From: Clostridium sp. 1001271B_151109_B4
Lineage (GTDB): Bacteria; Bacillota; Clostridia; Clostridiales; Clostridiaceae
Direction of reading: 5' to 3'
NCBI RefSeq assembly: GCF_015670405.1
Contig: NZ_JADPBQ010000011.1
Coordinates: forward strand, 23,483 to 87,482
DNA length: 64,000 bases
Shown: piece by piece, positions 42,117-51,053 of the stretch
Numbering within the stretch: position 1 is the first letter of the stretch
Layout of the letters: the number at the start of each line of letters is the position of its first letter
Notes under the pieces: model-generated
What the model saw: only the letters and a program-made list of their open reading frames with translations
Database searches by the model: none
What the model was told of the DNA's origin: nothing
Made by a program: the position numbers and the translations under genes

Positions 42117-42671
42117 ATGGAAAAGAAGATAGTAACTCCTTTAACTGAAGAAATAACGAAAACATTAGCAGCTGGAGATAGTGTATTATTATCAGGAATA
42201 GTTTATACTGCTAGAGATGCAGCTCATGGAAGATTAATAAATTTGTTAGATGAAGGAAAAGACTTACCTTTAAATATTAATGGTGAGATTATATATTATG
42301 TAGGACCTACTCCAGAAAAGCCAGGAGAGGTTATAGGATCTGCTGGACCAACTACTAGCTATAGAATGGATAGCTATGCACCAAGACTGCTAGATTTAGG
42401 TTTAAAGGGTATGATAGGGAAAGGTGCAAGAAGTGAAGAAGTTATAAATTCAATAAAAAGAAATAAAGCAATATACTTTGGAGCGATAGGTGGAGCAGGT
42501 GCTTTAATAAGTAAGTGTATAAAGTCGTCAGAAGTAATAGCCTATGATGATTTAGGAGCAGAAGCAATAAGAAGGCTAGAAGTAAAAGATATGCCACTAG
42601 TTGTCATAATAGACACAGAAGGAAATAACCTATACGAAATAGGAAAAAAGGCATATTTAGAAAGTATTTAA
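42117..42671 (+). CDS. Class I fumarate hydratase, beta subunit
   Basis: The 184-residue swivelling-domain partner of the preceding alpha subunit. It contains SGIVYTARDAAHGR (about residues 25-38), YYVGPTPEKPGEVIGSAGPTTSYRMD and GMIGKGARSEEV, typical of the fumarase/tartrate dehydratase beta family. The split alpha/beta arrangement is that of clostridia and many archaea. The terminator downstream is shared with the convergent gene. Confidence 0.92.
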   Translation: MEKKIVTPLTEEITKTLAAGDSVLLSGIVYTARDAAHGRLINLLDEGKDLPLNINGEIIYYVGPTPEKPGEVIGSAGPTTSYRMDSYAPRLLDLGLKGMIGKGARSEEVINSIKRNKAIYFGAIGGAGALISKCIKSSEVIAYDDLGAEAIRRLEVKDMPLVVIIDTEGNNLYEIGKKAYLESI

Positions 42672-42760
42672 ATCTCAACTAGTATTTCCAATAGTACTTA
42701 TTAGCAAAAACATTAATATTTTTAGTTGTTAAGTTATAAATAATTTATTAGGATAAAAGA

Positions 42761-42827
42761 AAAAAAGAAAGATTATATTCTAGGGGAAATTTCACTAATT
42801 CCCGAAGAGATAATCTTTCTTTTTTGA
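42761..42827. terminator. Bidirectional terminator that is also a short copy of the 56.8-kb palindrome
   Basis: AAAAAAGAAAGATTAT (42761-42776) pairs perfectly with 42810-42825, giving T-runs on both strands for the convergent fumarase beta and YitT genes. Its right 42 bases (42786-42827) match 56951-56992 without gaps at 34 of 42 positions, including GAAATTTCACTAAT, and the left arm also resembles the left end at 56811. Confidence 0.8.
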
Positions 42828-42842
42828 TATTACACGTATTAA

Positions 42843-43700
42843 TTAAATTGTTGCGAAGCCTTTTCCTTTAACTTCAGATACATCTATTATAGTAATGAAT
42901 GCTTTTGGATCAACTCTTAATATTTTAGTTTTTAAGCTAATCATTTGAGAAGTTGTAACTGCAACATATAATAGTTTTTTCTTATCTCTAGTATATCCAC
43001 CTTCAGCCATAAGTGCAGTAACACCACGATGCATATCTTTTATTACATAATTAATAATATCATCTTCTTTTTCAGTTAAAATAAGAAGAAGTTTTTTACT
43101 AGTAAAACCATTTAGCACTTTATCTAAAAGGGTACTAGTAATAAATAATGATATTAATGTGTATAGAGCTCTAGGTAATCCAAATATGAAAACTGAAATA
43201 GAAACTATAATTAAATTGAATCCAAATCCAACTTTACCTATATCAAAATTTGAATATTTTTTTCTAATAACCATAGTAATGATATCAGTACCACCAATAG
43301 AACCATTTCTATAAAATATTAATCCATACCCAATTCCACTTAGGACTCCACCATAAATACAATGTAATAACATATCATCAACTTGAACTAAATTAGATAA
43401 AGGTTTAGTTAACATTAATGCAGTTGAGAATGAAATCATACCTATTGCAGTATAAATTGTAAAACGCTTACTTAAATATTTATAGCTTACAAAGAATAAG
43501 GGAATATTAAGTAGAAAAACTGTTATTCCAGATGGAACATTAAATAAATATTGCAAAATAAGTGCTATACCAGTGACTCCGCCACTTAGAAGCTTAGCAT
43601 TAGATAGGAATAGATTAACCCCTAATGAAGAGATAAAGCATCCTAAAATAATTACTACAACGTCAATGTAAAAACTTTTACTTTTAAATAAATCTTTCAT
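42843..43700 (-). CDS. YitT-family membrane protein
   Basis: This 285-residue protein has five to six hydrophobic spans in its first 200 residues (FYIDVVVIILGCFISSLGVN, SNAKLLSGGVTGIALILQY, RNGSIGGTDIITMVIRKK) and a soluble C-terminal DUF2179 domain (VTALMAEGGYTRDKKKLLYVAVT). The family is widespread in Firmicutes with no firmly established substrate. The start at 43700 has AGAGG nine bases upstream; an in-frame ATG at 43739 lies before the predicted transcription start and lacks a ribosome site. Confidence 0.9.
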   Translation of the reverse strand: MKDLFKSKSFYIDVVVIILGCFISSLGVNLFLSNAKLLSGGVTGIALILQYLFNVPSGITVFLLNIPLFFVSYKYLSKRFTIYTAIGMISFSTALMLTKPLSNLVQVDDMLLHCIYGGVLSGIGYGLIFYRNGSIGGTDIITMVIRKKYSNFDIGKVGFGFNLIIVSISVFIFGLPRALYTLISLFITSTLLDKVLNGFTSKKLLLILTEKEDDIINYVIKDMHRGVTALMAEGGYTRDKKKLLYVAVTTSQMISLKTKILRVDPKAFITIIDVSEVKGKGFATI

Positions 43701-43743
43701 AAAAAAATACCTCTGTATTAATATATCGATAGTTTTCATAAAG

Positions 43744-43772
43744 ATTATATATTAAAAATATAATTATGTTAA
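43744..43772 (-). promoter_or_regulatory. Promoter of the YitT-family gene
   Basis: Read on the minus strand: TTAACA (43772-43767), 17 bases, TATAAT (43749-43744). Transcription would begin near 43737. Confidence 0.65.
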
Positions 43773-43936
43773 GTAATTTATTTTAAATATATGTAACATA
43801 ATAATACTAATGAATAATAAAATAATAAATACAAGGAAAATAATTATTGATTAATAATTATTATAGATTATTAAAGGAAATTGAAGAAATCAAAAAGATA
43901 AGTCTTTTTTTTTAGTTTTTTTGCTTTATAGGTTAT

Positions 43937-43965
43937 TTTACAATAACAAAGAGTAAGATTATAAT
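43937..43965 (+). promoter_or_regulatory. Promoter of nrdA-nrdB
   Basis: TTTACA (43937-43942), 17 bases, TATAAT (43960-43965). Its -10 touches the first NrdR box. Confidence 0.75.
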
Positions 43966-43980
43966 TACGATATATTGTGT
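43965..43980 (+). promoter_or_regulatory. NrdR box 1
   Basis: TTACGATATATTGTGT matches the NrdR consensus (acaCwAtATaTwGtgt) at 13 of 16 positions and covers the predicted transcription start. Confidence 0.8.
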
Positions 43981-43996
43981 AGTGAAGAGAAAAAAT

Positions 43997-44012
43997 ATAC
44001 TATATATAGTGG
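43997..44012 (+). promoter_or_regulatory. NrdR box 2
   Basis: ATACTATATATAGTGG matches the NrdR consensus at 14 of 16 positions. It starts 32 bp after box 1, the three-helical-turn spacing typical of paired NrdR boxes, and overlaps the first bases of the ribosome site GGAGGAG (44011-44017). Confidence 0.85.
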
Positions 44013-44022
44013 AGGAGCAAAA

Positions 44023-46254
44023 GTGGTTAATTTAGAAAGTATTTGTAAAAAAGCAGTTAGTGAAATAGATGATTTACAAGGAATTTATGTAAAAGAAAAG
44101 CTAATTGATGGATGTAAAAATATAATAAGAGAGTCAATGAATGAAGAGGAAGTTAGAAATTCTGTAATTCAAATAGCATTAGAGCTAACTACTGAACAAG
44201 AGCCTAAGTGGCAGTATGTTGCATCAAAATTATATGTAGATAAATTATATGATGAAGTAAAAAGAAATAGAGGAAGAAAAGTAGAAGATAAGCCATATAG
44301 CAATTATTATGAATTCATTTCTGAAATGACTGATAAGAAGTTATATGGAAAGTATATTTTAGAAAACTATACTAAAGAAGAAATCGAAGAATTAGAAAAA
44401 GAGATAAAGCCTGAAAGAGATTATATATTTACTTATAGTGGTATAGATCTATTAACAAAAAGATATCTAATTCAAGACTATAATAGAAAACCTCTTGAGC
44501 TTCCACAACAAATGTTTATGGGAATAGCAATGCATTTAGCAATTCCTGAAGATAAACAAAATAAATTAGTGTGGGCAAAGAGGTTTTATGATGTTTTAAG
44601 TTCTCTTAAAGCAACTATGGCAACACCTACTATGTCAAATGCAAGAAAACCATTTTATCAATTAAGTTCATGTTTTATTGATACAGTAGAAGATAGCTTA
44701 AAAGGAATATATAAATCTCTAGATAACTTTGCAGAAGTATCAAAGTTCGGTGGAGGAATGGGAATTTATATAGGGAAGATAAGAGCTATAGGATCAGCTA
44801 TAAGAGGTTTTAAAGGAGCATCAGGTGGAGTAATTCCATGGATAAAGTTATTTAATGATACAGCAGTAGCGGTTGACCAATTAGGAGTAAGAAATGGATC
44901 AGTTGCAATATGGCTTGATGCTTGGCATAAGGAAGTACCAGAATTCTTACAATTAAAAACTAATAATGGTGATGATAGAAAGAAAGCTCATGATATTTTT
45001 CCAGGTCTTTGTTATCCAGATTTATTCTGGAGATTAGCAGAAGAGGATATAGATTCTAATTGGTACATGATGTGTCCTCATGAGATTAAATCTATTAAGG
45101 GATACTCCTTAGAAGATTATTATGGGGAAGAATGGGAAAAAAGATATTATGATTGTGTTAATGATGACAAAATTGATAAAAGAGTAATGTCTGTTAAGGA
45201 TATAGTTAGATTAATTATTAAAAGTGCTGCAGAAACAGGAACACCTTTTGCTTTTTACAGAGATACAGTAAATAAAATGAATCCTAACAAACATGCAGGA
45301 ATGATTTACTCTTCTAATTTATGTACAGAAATAATGCAAAATATGAGTCCTATGGATATTCAAAATACAACAATAACAGATGATAATGGAGATACCATTA
45401 TAGTTGAAAAAACTAAGGCTGGAGATTTTGTAGTTTGTAATCTTTCATCAATAGTATTAGGAAATGTTGATGTAAATAATGATGAAGATGTGGAATATGT
45501 AGTTGAAACTCAAATAAGGGCTATGGATAATGTAATAGATTTAAATTACTATTCAGTACCTTTTGCTGAAGTTACTAATAAAAAATATAGAGCAATAGGA
45601 TTAGGAACTAGTGGATACCATCATATGCTTGCAAATAATAAAATTCACTGGAATGAAGAAAAGCATTTAGAGTTTGCAGATAATGTTTATGAAAAAATAA
45701 ATTATTATGCAATTAAATCAAGTATGAAAATAGCTAAAGAAAAAGGCCCATATTCATGCTTTGATGGTTCAGATTGGCAAAATGGAGAGTATTTTAGCTT
45801 AAGAAATTATGATTCAGATAAATGGAATGACTTAAAAGGTGATGTAAGAAAATATGGATTAAGAAATGGATACTTATTTGCAGTTGCTCCAAATGGATCT
45901 ACAGCAACAATTGCAGGAACATCTGAGGGTGTAGATCCTGTTATGGCAAGATTCTGGCTAGAAGAAAAGAAGGGAAGTATTGTTCCGAAAACGGCTCCAA
46001 ATTTAAGTTGGGAGAATTTCTGGTACTATAATTCAGCTTATAATATAGATCAACAGATTTGTGTAAAGATAAATGGGATTAGACAGAGACACATAGACCA
46101 AGGGCAATCATTTAATTTATATATAACCACAGAATATACAATGAGACAAATAATGAATTTATATATAATAGCATGTAAATGTGGAGTGAAGTCTATTTAT
46201 TATGTAAGATCTAAGTCATTAGAAGTTGCGGAATGTGAAAGTTGTTCTGCGTAG
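44023..46254 (+). CDS. nrdA: Ribonucleoside-diphosphate reductase alpha subunit
   Basis: NrdA reduces ribonucleotides to deoxyribonucleotides using a radical supplied by NrdB. The GTG at 44023 is chosen: GGAGGAG lies five bases upstream, and the alternative TTG 43975 falls inside NrdR box 1. It gives 743 residues. QLSSCF carries the first redox cysteine, SNLCTEI the thiyl-radical Cys and Glu, APNGSTATIAGTSEGVDP the phosphate site, and the C-terminus ends CESCSA, the reducible pair. No N-terminal ATP-cone is evident. It is paired with nrdB. Confidence 0.95.
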   Translation: MVNLESICKKAVSEIDDLQGIYVKEKLIDGCKNIIRESMNEEEVRNSVIQIALELTTEQEPKWQYVASKLYVDKLYDEVKRNRGRKVEDKPYSNYYEFISEMTDKKLYGKYILENYTKEEIEELEKEIKPERDYIFTYSGIDLLTKRYLIQDYNRKPLELPQQMFMGIAMHLAIPEDKQNKLVWAKRFYDVLSSLKATMATPTMSNARKPFYQLSSCFIDTVEDSLKGIYKSLDNFAEVSKFGGGMGIYIGKIRAIGSAIRGFKGASGGVIPWIKLFNDTAVAVDQLGVRNGSVAIWLDAWHKEVPEFLQLKTNNGDDRKKAHDIFPGLCYPDLFWRLAEEDIDSNWYMMCPHEIKSIKGYSLEDYYGEEWEKRYYDCVNDDKIDKRVMSVKDIVRLIIKSAAETGTPFAFYRDTVNKMNPNKHAGMIYSSNLCTEIMQNMSPMDIQNTTITDDNGDTIIVEKTKAGDFVVCNLSSIVLGNVDVNNDEDVEYVVETQIRAMDNVIDLNYYSVPFAEVTNKKYRAIGLGTSGYHHMLANNKIHWNEEKHLEFADNVYEKINYYAIKSSMKIAKEKGPYSCFDGSDWQNGEYFSLRNYDSDKWNDLKGDVRKYGLRNGYLFAVAPNGSTATIAGTSEGVDPVMARFWLEEKKGSIVPKTAPNLSWENFWYYNSAYNIDQQICVKINGIRQRHIDQGQSFNLYITTEYTMRQIMNLYIIACKCGVKSIYYVRSKSLEVAECESCSA

Positions 46255-46270
46255 AAATTGATTATTATCT

Positions 46271-46306
46271 CAAAAGTATTAATTAAGTTGAAGATTAATA
46301 CTTTTG
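46271..46306 (+). other. 13-bp hairpin between nrdA and nrdB
   Basis: CAAAAGTATTAAT (46271-46283) is perfectly complementary to 46294-46306, loop TAAGTTGAAG. No T-run follows. It may set the subunit ratio by RNA processing or stability rather than terminate. Confidence 0.65.
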
Positions 46307-46339
46307 AGTCATACTAAGTTTAAGAGCGGGAGAAAAGAA

Positions 46340-47374
46340 ATGGAAATAAGGAAGAAACCTTTATTTAATGAAAATGGGGATATTGAAGTTAGTAAGAAAA
46401 AAATGATAAATGGAAATACTACTAACTTAAATGACTTTAACAATATGAAATATAAATGGGCAGCAGATTGGTACAGACAGGCAATGAATAATTTTTGGAT
46501 TCCAGAAGAAATTAATCTTTCTCAGGATTTAAAGGATTATGGAAAATTAGATAATAATGAAAAAATGGCATATGATAAGATATTATCATTTTTAATATTC
46601 TTAGATTCAATACAAACAGCTAATTTGAGTAATATCAATAATTATGTAACTGCTAGTGAAATAAATTTATGTTTAACTATTCAAGCATTTCAGGAGGCTG
46701 TACATTCACAAAGCTATAGTTATATGCTTGATACAATTTGTTCACCAGAAAAAAGAAATGAAATTCTTTATCAATGGAAAGATGACAAGGTTCTTCTAGA
46801 AAGAAATAAGTTTATTGGAGAGCAATATAATAAATTTTTAGAAAATCCAACTGAAGAAAATCTTATAAGAACTATTATGGCTAATTTCATATTGGAAGGA
46901 ATTTATTTTTATTCTGGATTTATGTTCTTTTATAACCTTGAAAGAAACGGGAAGATGCCAGGCTCAGCTCAAGAAATTCGTTATATAAATAGAGATGAAA
47001 ATACACATTTATGGCTATTTAGAAGTTTAATTCGAGAACTTCAAAAAGAAGAGGCAGAAATATTTACTGAAGAGTTTGTTGAAGAATTAAGAATTATGAT
47101 GAAAGTTGGAGTTGAACATGAGATTAATTGGGGGAATTATGTTATTGGGGAAAACATACAAGGAATTAATAAAAATCTAATTGATTCATATATTAAGTAT
47201 TTAGGAAATAAAAGATTAAAAGAAATAGGATTAGAGCCTTTATTTGAAGGGTATGATAAAAATCCAGCTCCATGGATTGACTCATTATCAAATGCTAATA
47301 CTGTTAAAACAGACTTTTTTGAGGCTAAATCAACAGCTTATGCTAAGGCTAGTGTTCTAGTTGATGACTTATAA
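46340..47374 (+). CDS. nrdB: Ribonucleoside-diphosphate reductase beta subunit
   Basis: This is the di-metal/tyrosyl-radical subunit. ATG 46340, behind GGGAG, gives 344 residues; an upstream in-frame TTG lies in the hairpin and has no ribosome site. Metal ligands and radical residue are readable: Asp89 (FLIFLDS), Glu119 and His122 with Tyr126 (QEAVHSQSY), Glu in NFILEGIY and Glu/His in RDENTHLW. The tyrosine marks a class Ia/Ib rather than tyrosine-free enzyme. Confidence 0.95.
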   Translation: MEIRKKPLFNENGDIEVSKKKMINGNTTNLNDFNNMKYKWAADWYRQAMNNFWIPEEINLSQDLKDYGKLDNNEKMAYDKILSFLIFLDSIQTANLSNINNYVTASEINLCLTIQAFQEAVHSQSYSYMLDTICSPEKRNEILYQWKDDKVLLERNKFIGEQYNKFLENPTEENLIRTIMANFILEGIYFYSGFMFFYNLERNGKMPGSAQEIRYINRDENTHLWLFRSLIRELQKEEAEIFTEEFVEELRIMMKVGVEHEINWGNYVIGENIQGINKNLIDSYIKYLGNKRLKEIGLEPLFEGYDKNPAPWIDSLSNANTVKTDFFEAKSTAYAKASVLVDDL

Positions 47375-47471
47375 ATTATGTTAATAAGGAAAAGATTTTT
47401 CTTAAAATAATAAATAAATAATTTTTTTTAGGAGGATGCTTCCACAAAAAGATAAAATTTAAAAAAATTTA

Positions 47472-47486
47472 ATGATAACGTTATTT
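47472..47486 (+). promoter_or_regulatory. Candidate CcpA (cre) site at the ptsI promoter
   Basis: ATGATAACGTTATTT fits WTGNNANCGNWNNCW with one mismatch. It covers the -35 region of the promoter whose TATAAT lies at 47496. Confidence 0.5.
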
Positions 47487-47495
47487 AAAATATGT

Positions 47496-47501
47496 TATAA
47501 T
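47496..47501 (+). promoter_or_regulatory. -10 element of the ptsI promoter
   Basis: A perfect TATAAT with only a poor -35 (TGATAA, 47473-47478, spacer 17), consistent with a regulated promoter. About 175 bases of untranslated leader follow; I recognise no RNA element in it. Confidence 0.6.
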
Positions 47502-47681
47502 ACTCATGGTCGTATTAAGTTTAAATAAGATAAGTTTAAAATGGGATAGATTTATCTTATAAATTTTCAACAGTATATAATAGGTCATTAAAATTTTAAC
47601 AGAAATATTATAGTGGCTTAAAGTATAACAATAATTTTAATAATAGTATTAAATTTATGCTTAAGTGTAGGAGGAATTTAT

Positions 47682-49301
47682 ATGAAAAAAGGTATCGCTG
47701 CATCAAAAGGTTACGCTATAGGTAAAGTATTTATTCAAGAACATGAAGAAATAGTTATTAATGATGCTAAAGTTGAAGACGTAGCTGCAGAAAAAGAAAA
47801 ATTAAATGTTGCATTAGAAGCATCAAAGGAACAATTAACAGCAATAAAGGAAAAAACACTTGCTGAAATAGGTGAACACGAAGCGGCTGTTTTCGAAGCT
47901 CACTTAACACTATTAGATGACCCAGAATTTACTGGTCAAATGGAAATGACAGTTGAAAATGATAGCTTAAACGCTATGAAAGCTGTTCAAAATGTAACAG
48001 ATACATTTGTTATGATTTTCGAATCAATGGATAATGATTATATGAGAGAAAGAGCTGCTGATATTAAGGACGTTTCTAAGAGAATCATCTCTAACTTAGC
48101 AGGAAAAGGTGGAAGTGCATTTGCTATAACTGAAGAAAATACAGTAGTTGTAGCTCACGATTTAACTCCATCAGATACAGCTCAATTAGATAGATCAAAG
48201 GTTTGTGGTTTCTTAACAAACATCGGAGGAAGAACTTCTCACTCAGCTATCATGGCTAGAACATTAGAAATTCCTGCTGTTGTTGGTTTAGGAGATATAA
48301 CTACAACTGTTAAAAATGGTGATTTAGTAATAGTTGATGGTATTGAAGGTATTGCTATAATCAACCCATCTGAAGAAGTAGTTGCTGAATACAAAGCTAA
48401 GAAAGAAGCTTTTGCAGCAGAACAAGAAGAATTAAAGAAACTTATCGAAGTTAAAACTGTAACTAAATCTGGTAAGAGAGTTGAAGTTTGCGGTAACATC
48501 GGTAAGCCAGAAGATATAGATCAAGTTTTAGCTAACGGTGGAGACGGTGTAGGATTATTCAGAACTGAATTCTTATACATGGATAGAGACCAAGCTCCAA
48601 CTGAAGAAGAACAATTCAATGCTTACAAAACTGTTTTAGAAAAAGCTAACGGTAAGCAAGTTGTTATAAGAACATTAGATATCGGTGGAGATAAGGTATT
48701 ACCTTACTTACCATTACCTGAAGAAATGAATCCATTCTTAGGATACAGAGCTATCAGATTATGCTTAGATAGAAAAGATATATTCAGAGTTCAAATCAGA
48801 GCTTTATTAAGAGCTTCTGTTTACGGAAACCTTTGTGTTATGTTCCCAATGATTTCTGGATTAGAAGAATTCCAAGCTGCTAAAGAATTCGTTGAAGAAT
48901 GTAGAGCAGAATTACATGCTGAAGGAGTTAAAACTTCAGAAACTACTCAATGGGGTATCATGGTTGAAATTCCAGCAGCAGCAGTTATGGCAGATGAATT
49001 AGCTAAGTATGTTGACTTCTTCTCAATCGGAACTAATGACTTAATCCAATATACATTAGCTGCTGATAGAATGAGTGAAAAAGTATCATACCTTTATAAT
49101 CCAATGCACCCAGCTGTATTAAGATTAATAAAGATGACTATCGATGGAGCTCATAAGCACGGTAAATGGGTTGGAATGTGTGGAGAAATGGCAGGAGATG
49201 AAGCTGCTATCCCTACATTAGTTGAATACGGATTAGATGAGTTCTCAATGAGTGCTACATCAATCTTAGGTGCTAAGAAGATAATATTAGAACAAGAATA
49301 A
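47682..49301 (+). CDS. ptsI: Phosphoenolpyruvate-protein phosphotransferase (PTS enzyme I)
   Basis: Enzyme I transfers phosphate from PEP to HPr, starting sugar uptake by the PTS. The 539-residue protein has the N-terminal HPr-binding region, the active-site His187 in [12 protein letters not shown], and the C-terminal PEP-binding barrel with [29 protein letters not shown] and the reactive-cysteine segment GMCGEMAGD. It stands alone without ptsH. Its codon use is richer in GCT/AAG-type codons than neighbours, suggesting high expression. Confidence 0.98.
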   Translation: MKKGIAASKGYAIGKVFIQEHEEIVINDAKVEDVAAEKEKLNVALEASKEQLTAIKEKTLAEIGEHEAAVFEAHLTLLDDPEFTGQMEMTVENDSLNAMKAVQNVTDTFVMIFESMDNDYMRERAADIKDVSKRIISNLAGKGGSAFAITEENTVVVAHDLTPSDTAQLDRSKVCGFLTNIGGRTSHSAIMARTLEIPAVVGLGDITTTVKNGDLVIVDGIEGIAIINPSEEVVAEYKAKKEAFAAEQEELKKLIEVKTVTKSGKRVEVCGNIGKPEDIDQVLANGGDGVGLFRTEFLYMDRDQAPTEEEQFNAYKTVLEKANGKQVVIRTLDIGGDKVLPYLPLPEEMNPFLGYRAIRLCLDRKDIFRVQIRALLRASVYGNLCVMFPMISGLEEFQAAKEFVEECRAELHAEGVKTSETTQWGIMVEIPAAAVMADELAKYVDFFSIGTNDLIQYTLAADRMSEKVSYLYNPMHPAVLRLIKMTIDGAHKHGKWVGMCGEMAGDEAAIPTLVEYGLDEFSMSATSILGAKKIILEQE

Positions 49302-49310
49302 GATATAAAG

Positions 49311-49341
49311 AGAGAATCGCATTAGTGATTCTCTTTTTTTA
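49311..49341 (+). terminator. Intrinsic terminator after ptsI
   Basis: AGAGAATC (49311-49318) pairs with GATTCTCT (49327-49334), followed by a seven-base T-run. Confidence 0.93.
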
Positions 49342-49443
49342 TTCATATTGACCATAAATTTCTTCGTATAATTCAAAAGATTTTTTACTCATCAGAGCAA
49401 TTTTATCTTTTCGGATTTTAAGTATTGTCATTGCAATGTTCAT
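49339..49443 (-). CDS. Short ORF or gene remnant, 34 residues
   Basis: On the minus strand an ATG at 49443 opens MNIAMTILKIRK and closes EEIYGQYE before a TAA at 49339. The charged, non-repetitive composition looks protein-like, but there is no good ribosome site and no recognised relative. It may be the tail of a lost gene. Treat as doubtful. Confidence 0.25.
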   Translation of the reverse strand: MNIAMTILKIRKDKIALMSKKSFELYEEIYGQYE

Positions 49444-49830
49444 AAATTTTCCCACTCAACACCAATTATTTATCCATGCTGTATATATGTCTAGCAATTG
49501 CTTTTTTACATTTGATTTTTTAATAACGCAAATATTATTTGCAGTGTTATTTTAAAGGATTTTAGCAAGGTTTCTCTTATGGTAGCTTTTGTTAAAGTTA
49601 ATAGTATTATAGTAACATGAGTTGATAATTATTTACCCCAAATTATAATGTTAATAATTTGAGCCATATTTTTATTAAAAAAGGCTCATTCTATATTAGT
49701 GATAGTTATAGCAGCTATATTGTGATTAGTATTTTATTTATAGTCCTTGTTATAGAAGGACATAATAATAAAATGAACTAATATTAAATGTTTAATGATA
49801 ATTATATATTTATCAGTTTGGTATTTAGTA
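49444..49830. other. AT-rich intergenic region before iadA
   Basis: This stretch holds small hairpins only: AATAAC-GCAAAT/ATTTGC-GTTATT near 49521-49550, TGAGCC/GGCTCA near 49660-49690, and GTCCTT/AAGGAC near 49743-49761. No gene or clear promoter was recognised. Confidence 0.5.
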
Positions 49831-49844
49831 AAGGAGGAGTTAAG

Positions 49845-51017
49845 GTGATTAAAGTTATTAAAAATGTAAATGTATATGCCCCAGAAAAGCTAGGTAAAAA
49901 AGATATTGTAATAGTAAGTGATAAAATTGAAGAAATATATGATTGTGTAAATATTCCAAATGATTTTGTTAATATAAGTATAATAGATGGAAAAGATAAA
50001 ATATTATTTCCAGGATTTTTAGATTCTCATGTTCATATCATTGGTGGTGGTGGTGAAGGGGGATTTAAAACAAGAACTCCAGAAATATCAGTAATTTCAT
50101 TAGTTGAAGCAGGAATAACTACTGTAGTTGGCTGTATAGGAACTGATGGGGTATGTAGAGATATGAGGTCATTAATTGCAAAAGCTAAAGGATTAGAAGA
50201 GGAAGGAATAACTTCATATTGTTATACAGGTTCTTATGAAATACCGGTAAAAACTATAACTGAAAGTATTAAAGGCGACTTTATGATGGTTGATAAAATT
50301 ATTGGAGTAGGAGAAGTTGCATTATCAGATCATAGAAGCTCTCAAGCAACATATCAAGATTTTATAAATACTGTTGCTCAAGCTAGAGTAGGAGGAATAT
50401 TATCAGGAAAAGCAGGGATTGTTAATGTTCATTTAGGGGATGGGGCAAGAAGATTAGATTATTTATTTAAATTAATAGAAGAAACTGAAATTCCATCAAC
50501 TCAACTTTTACCTACACATATTAATAGAAGTGATAAATTATTTAAAGTTGGAATTGAATATGCTAAAAAGGGTGGTTTTATTGATTTGACAACAAGCTCA
50601 GATCCAAGATATTTAGAACCAGGTGAATTAAGAGCAGCAGAGGGTTTAGCTCTTTTATTAAAGAATGGAGTAGATATAAAACATATAACTTTTTCTTCTG
50701 ATGGGAATGGTAGCATGCCTGTCTTTGATAATTCAGGTAAGTTAGTTGGATTAGGAATATGTTCAGTTCAAACACTTTATAGGGAAGTTAAAGATAGTAT
50801 AAATGAACATAATGTACCTATAGAAAAGGCAATTCAAGTAATTACATCAAATGTGGCAGAAGTTTTAAAGTTAGATAATAAAGGTAGAATAGAAGCCGGA
50901 AAAGATGCAGACATTGTAATAGTTGATAAGGAAACATTGGAGATTGATACTGTAATTGCTAAAGGAAAAGTATTAGTAAGTGAAGGAAAGGCAATAATAA
51001 GGCCGACTTTTGAATAA
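49845..51017 (+). CDS. iadA: Isoaspartyl dipeptidase
   Basis: IadA hydrolyses beta-aspartyl dipeptides left by damaged asparagine or aspartate. GTG 49845 with AAGGAGG seven bases upstream gives 390 residues, the family length; the frame upstream to 49788 lacks a ribosome site. Metal-site features of the amidohydrolase fold are visible: HVHIIGGGGEGG (about residues 63-74), HLGDGARR, LPTHINR and FSSDGNGSMP. The C-terminus DADIVIVDKETLEID matches the small beta domain. Confidence 0.95.
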   Translation: MIKVIKNVNVYAPEKLGKKDIVIVSDKIEEIYDCVNIPNDFVNISIIDGKDKILFPGFLDSHVHIIGGGGEGGFKTRTPEISVISLVEAGITTVVGCIGTDGVCRDMRSLIAKAKGLEEEGITSYCYTGSYEIPVKTITESIKGDFMMVDKIIGVGEVALSDHRSSQATYQDFINTVAQARVGGILSGKAGIVNVHLGDGARRLDYLFKLIEETEIPSTQLLPTHINRSDKLFKVGIEYAKKGGFIDLTTSSDPRYLEPGELRAAEGLALLLKNGVDIKHITFSSDGNGSMPVFDNSGKLVGLGICSVQTLYREVKDSINEHNVPIEKAIQVITSNVAEVLKLDNKGRIEAGKDADIVIVDKETLEIDTVIAKGKVLVSEGKAIIRPTFE

Positions 51018-51022
51018 GATTT

Positions 51023-51053
51023 AAGGGTTACCATAAAGGTAACCCTTTTTTGC
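51023..51053 (+). terminator. Intrinsic terminator after iadA
   Basis: A perfect 10-bp stem AAGGGTTACC/GGTAACCCTT (51023-51032 with 51038-51047), loop ATAAA, T-rich tail. It ends iadA; the T-tail favours the plus direction. Confidence 0.93.

Noticed and set aside
43840..43875. AATAATTATT palindromes as an operator
   Set aside because: Simple AT-only palindromes are common by chance in this DNA and no positional support exists.
43975..44022. Upstream TTG start for nrdA
   Set aside because: It overlaps an NrdR box and has no ribosome site; GTG 44023 has GGAGGAG.
49788..49844. N-terminal extension of IadA
   Set aside because: The extension has no ribosome site, and the GTG at 49845 gives the family length of 390 residues.
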